Below are positions 6,271 through 8,988 of a stretch of DNA of 8,988 nt, piece after piece. Source of the DNA: Methanosarcinales archaeon (GTDB lineage Archaea > Halobacteriota > Syntropharchaeia > Alkanophagales > Methanospirareceae). The stretch lies in the NCBI GenBank assembly GCA_025464585.1, contig JAODGL010000108.1, forward strand, positions 1-8,988, written 5' to 3'. Under the pieces are notes generated by a model. That model saw only the letters and a program-made list of their open reading frames with translations. It was not told the DNA's origin and made no database searches. Position numbers and translations under genes: made by a program. Every line of letters starts with the position of its first letter. Position 1 is the first letter of the stretch.

Positions 6271-6276
6271 CTTTTC

Positions 6277-8721
6277 ATGATGCAACAAAAAGAAGCTTTT
6301 GACGATATAAAGGAACTTTCCGTTTCTGATACCTTCGACAAATTATCAACGAGTGCTGGGGGTCTGACCGGGGAAGAAGCAGAAAAGAGGCTTGGGAAGT
6401 ATGGATACAACGAAATCACAGAAAAGAAGGTAAATCCCTTTCTAAAATTGTTCAGCTACTTCTGGGGTCCCATACCGTGGATGATAGAAATCGCCGCTGC
6501 GCTCTCAGTCGTGATTCAGCACTGGGCAGATTTCTGGATTATTACGGCTCTTCTGCTGGTAAATGCCGTTGTCGGTTTCTGGCAGGAACATAAGGCAGAG
6601 AATGCCATTGAACTTCTCAAGAAGAGACTGTCGTTGAATGCTAAAGTGCTCAGGGACGGAAAGTGGCAGGTTGTTCCCTCGAGGGAGCTTGTTCCCGGGG
6701 ACATCGTCCGAGTGCGTCTGGGAGATATTGTGCCTGCGGATATAAAACTGGTAGAAGGAGACTATGTGCAGGTGGACGAGTCCGCGCTGACCGGGGAGTC
6801 GCTGCCCGTGGAGAAGCACGCTGTGGATGTGGCTTATGCGAGTTCGATTATCAAACAGGGTGAGATGACCGCGGTGGTGTATGCTACGGCGATGAACACG
6901 TACTTTGGCAAAACCGCGGAATTGGTGGAGGTGGTGAAGACCGAGAGCCATTTCCAGAAAGCAGTAATCAAGATAGGGGACTATCTGATTGTTTTAGCTG
7001 CCTTCCTTGTTATTCTCATCTTCATGGTCGCCATGTTCCGACACGAGCGTCTGCTTGAGACGCTGCAATTTGCGTTGGTTTTGATAGTCGCATCCATTCC
7101 GGTTGCGCTGCCTGCGGTTCTGTCGGTCACGATGGCAGTTGGCGCCGCGGCACTGGCGAGAAAAAAGGCGATAGTGAGCAAACTGGCTGCTATTGAGGAG
7201 ATGGCTGGTATGGATGTCCTGTGCTCGGATAAAACAGGGACAATGACCCAGAACAGGCTGACACTTGCCGAGCCTGCTCCCTTTTCGGGCTACGGCAAAG
7301 AGGAGGTCATCCTTTTTGGTGCACTTGCATCACGTGTGGAGGACCAGGACCCGATTGACATCGCGATCCTGAACAGTGCGAACACTCTACCGATAAAAAT
7401 CAATAAATACCGTGTAACCGCATTTACACCTTTTGACCCGGTGCACAAACGCACAGAAGCAAGCATTTGTGATACCGAAGGGAATACCTTTAAAGTGTCG
7501 AAAGGGGCGCCGCAGGTAATTCTCTCGCTTGCCGCGAATGCCGCACAGATCGCAGATGCGGTCAATCAGAAAGTTCTTGAAGTTGCAGAAAAGGGCTACC
7601 GAGCATTGGGTGTGGCAAGAACGAACAAAGACAAAGAGGAAGAGTGGGAGTTTGTGGGAATAATCCCCCTGTACGACCCGCCCCGAGAGGACTCCGCAGA
7701 GACTCTTAGAATCGCTCAGGTCATGGGCGTTCAGGTGAAGATGGTTACGGGAGACCATGCTGCGATTGCCAAAGAAACAGCCAGGCTGATTAATCTCGGT
7801 ACCAATATCCTGCCCGCCACGAGTCTTGTCGATAAGAAGGACTCGGAAACACAGCGACTCGTTGAGGAGGCGGATGGTTTTGCTGAGGTTTACCCCGCGC
7901 ACAAGTATTGCATCGTGGAATGCCTTCAAGCAAAGAACCATATCGTCGGTATGACCGGTGATGGAGTGAATGATGCACCGGCATTGAAGAAGGCGGATGT
8001 AGGCATTGCAGTGGAAAGTGCCACTGATGCTGCACGTTCAGCGGCAGACATCGTGCTGACACTGCCCGGATTATCCGTGATTATTGATGCCATCAGGGAA
8101 AGCCGTAAAATCTTTCAGCGGATGAACAGTTATGCCATCTACCGTATAACCGAAACGATCCGGGTATTACTCTTCATGACGCTTGCCATCCTAATATTTA
8201 ATTTCTACCCGGTCACAGCACTCATGATTGTCCTTCTGGCTCTGCTGAACGACCTGCCGATTATGACCATTGCATTCGACAACGTTAAATATTCGGCTAA
8301 GCCGGAGAAGTGGAATATGCGGGTAGTGCTTGGGATAGCAACCGTTCTGGGCATTGCCGGTGTCATATCTACATTTGGTATCTTCTACATAGGAGAAGAG
8401 ATTTTACACCTGACGCGTGAGTGCATTCAGCCGTTCATTTACCTGAAACTCTCCGTGGCGGGTCACTTGACTTTGTTTGTAACACGAACGAGGGGACCTT
8501 TCTGGTCTATCAGACCCGCTAAGATTCTACTATCGGCTGTTATCTTGACCCAGATGGTTGCCACATTGATTGTAGTTTACGGGATTCTTCTGCCACCAAT
8601 TGGCTGGACATTGGCGTTGTTTGTCTGGGCTTACGCGCTGGCATGGTTCATTGTAAACGATTATGTGAAGCGTGCTGCGTATGATATCTTTGAGCACCGT
8701 GAAATTATCTTTCATAAATGA
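6277..8721 (+). CDS. P3A-type plasma-membrane H+-transporting P-type ATPase
   Basis: 814-residue ATP-driven cation pump, most similar in motif pattern to the plant/fungal H+-ATPases and the archaeal proteins of that class; it would export protons across the cytoplasmic membrane. In order: cation-ATPase N-domain (about 20-50), M1-M2 (about 62-104), actuator loop with T172-GES, M3-M4 (about 236-254 and 263-285) with P275-VALP, phosphorylation site D318-KTGT, nucleotide-binding K409-GAP, M489-VTGD, hinge T560-GDGVND, and M5-M10 (about 629-794). Residues linked to proton transport in the plant enzyme appear conserved by position: N96 in M2, R629 in M5 and N658-D659 (LLNDLPIMTI) in M6. There is no C-terminal autoinhibitory domain; the chain ends about 20 residues after M10. 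The start is the first of two adjacent ATGs behind a TATA box, with no Shine-Dalgarno. Base composition looks more GC-rich than the mre11-rad50 operon, which may indicate a different history. Confidence 0.93.
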   Translation: MMQQKEAFDDIKELSVSDTFDKLSTSAGGLTGEEAEKRLGKYGYNEITEKKVNPFLKLFSYFWGPIPWMIEIAAALSVVIQHWADFWIITALLLVNAVVGFWQEHKAENAIELLKKRLSLNAKVLRDGKWQVVPSRELVPGDIVRVRLGDIVPADIKLVEGDYVQVDESALTGESLPVEKHAVDVAYASSIIKQGEMTAVVYATAMNTYFGKTAELVEVVKTESHFQKAVIKIGDYLIVLAAFLVILIFMVAMFRHERLLETLQFALVLIVASIPVALPAVLSVTMAVGAAALARKKAIVSKLAAIEEMAGMDVLCSDKTGTMTQNRLTLAEPAPFSGYGKEEVILFGALASRVEDQDPIDIAILNSANTLPIKINKYRVTAFTPFDPVHKRTEASICDTEGNTFKVSKGAPQVILSLAANAAQIADAVNQKVLEVAEKGYRALGVARTNKDKEEEWEFVGIIPLYDPPREDSAETLRIAQVMGVQVKMVTGDHAAIAKETARLINLGTNILPATSLVDKKDSETQRLVEEADGFAEVYPAHKYCIVECLQAKNHIVGMTGDGVNDAPALKKADVGIAVESATDAARSAADIVLTLPGLSVIIDAIRESRKIFQRMNSYAIYRITETIRVLLFMTLAILIFNFYPVTALMIVLLALLNDLPIMTIAFDNVKYSAKPEKWNMRVVLGIATVLGIAGVISTFGIFYIGEEILHLTRECIQPFIYLKLSVAGHLTLFVTRTRGPFWSIRPAKILLSAVILTQMVATLIVVYGILLPPIGWTLALFVWAYALAWFIVNDYVKRAAYDIFEHREIIFHK

Positions 8722-8740
8722 GAATATAAAGTAGTAGGAA

Positions 8741-8762
8741 GCTCTTTAAAAGAGATGTTTTT
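8741..8762 (+). terminator. Possible terminator of the ATPase gene
   Basis: A short palindrome, CTCTTT (8742-8747) and AAAGAG (8749-8754), lies 20 bp after the stop codon and is followed by a T run at 8758-8762. The stem is short and A/T-rich; the T run alone could suffice for archaeal termination. Confidence 0.4.
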
Positions 8763-8774
8763 CCCTATTCCTCA

Positions 8775-8833
8775 GACTTATAAATTTGATGGTATGTTTA
8801 AGTTCGCCTCTATAAAAGCATAGAGGTGGAAAA
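8775..8833 (+). promoter_or_regulatory. IS110 transposase leader: TATA box, RBS and RBS-masking hairpin
   Basis: TTATAAAT at 8779-8786 would start transcription near 8805-8810. A perfect inverted repeat, CCTCTAT (8807-8813) and ATAGAGG (8820-8826) with a 6-nt loop, then forms at the very start of the mRNA. Its 3' arm contains most of the Shine-Dalgarno GAGGTGG (8823-8829), which lies 4 nt before the ATG at 8834, so folding would hide the ribosome site. Confidence 0.5.
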
Positions 8834-8988
8834 ATGATATACGCAGGGGTTGATCTGCACAAAAGTTTTTGTCAGACCAAGGTATGTACAAAAGAGGGAG
8901 AATTGGTGAAAGAAGGGAGAATAAAGACAGAATTGCGGAGGAAGAACATAAAATATCCAGATGGCGCGGGTATTTTCATGGAAGAAGG
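8834..8988 (+). CDS. IS110-family transposase, N-terminal part only
   Basis: The frame starts at ATG 8834 behind GAGGTGG and runs off the window after about 51 codons. MIYAGVDLHKSF matches the start of the RuvC-like DEDD domain of IS110-family transposases, with D7 as the first catalytic acid. These enzymes move IS110 elements by recombination guided by a bridge RNA encoded in a noncoding end of the element. Residues up to about KTEL (position 35) look typical. The following Arg/Lys-rich stretch (RRKNIKYPDG) is less so and could mark divergence or a frame disturbance just before the edge. No IS end is identifiable in the window. Confidence 0.82.
   Translation, partial: MIYAGVDLHKSFCQTKVCTKEGELVKEGRIKTELRRKNIKYPDGAGIFMEE

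Noticed and set aside
6085..6288. Minus-strand 67-codon frame over the tRNA
   Set aside because: It is a translation of the tRNA gene and its flanks; the cloverleaf explains the sequence.
6505..6951. Long minus-strand frames opposite the P-type ATPase (also 7387-7941)
   Set aside because: They are antisense to a complete pump with all family motifs, and their composition is that of a shadow frame.
1..8988. CRISPR array or tandem repeats
   Set aside because: No direct repeat of CRISPR length recurs with regular spacing on reading through the window.

Overview
The window looks like a euryarchaeal chromosome segment. It has TATA-box promoters 20-35 bp ahead of nearly leaderless starts, a CAU tRNA with a canonical bulge-helix-bulge intron and no encoded CCA, an overlapping mre11/rad50-type gene pair, and remains of insertion sequences. 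The lineage cannot be fixed from sequence alone; a methanogen or methane/alkane-oxidising relative would fit but is a guess.

Layout: (1) 1-497, minus strand, the 5' part of a gene for an exported, Cys-containing protein of unknown function, cut by the window edge. (2) 498-625, a divergent AT-rich promoter region. (3) 626-1432, plus strand, a broken gene whose composite product looks like a PD-(D/E)XK-type nuclease, with two compensating frame changes. (4) 1507-5204, a two-gene operon with a 4-bp start/stop overlap: an Mre11/SbcD-type nuclease with every metal ligand present, and a Rad50/SbcC-type ATPase. The ATPase is the main find. It has no CxxC zinc hook, and the apex of its coiled coil carries a tight transmembrane hairpin instead. 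The sequence therefore predicts a membrane-tethered Mre11-Rad50-like machine, which recalls bacterial YhaN-like proteins. (5) 5234-5811, a 578-bp remnant of an IS1182-like element with 10-bp terminal inverted repeats and a fragment of transposase containing a stop. (6) 5812-6107, no defensible gene, but a strong-looking orphan promoter at 6007-6021. (7) 6108-6230, minus strand, the intron-containing CAU tRNA. (8) 6277-8721, plus strand, a complete P3A (plasma-membrane H+-ATPase type) P-type ATPase divergent from the tRNA. (9) 8834-8988, the start of an IS110-family transposase, with a hairpin overlapping its ribosome binding site.

How it fits together: the nuclease and ATPase almost certainly form one complex through co-translation and the Mre11 C-terminal Rad50-binding region. 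The decayed nuclease-like gene just upstream, in the same direction, may once have belonged to the same DNA-processing or defence locus. The ATPase and tRNA are ordinary housekeeping-type genes sharing a short divergent promoter. Insertion sequences on both sides of the tRNA/ATPase block suggest a rearranged, accessory-type neighbourhood.
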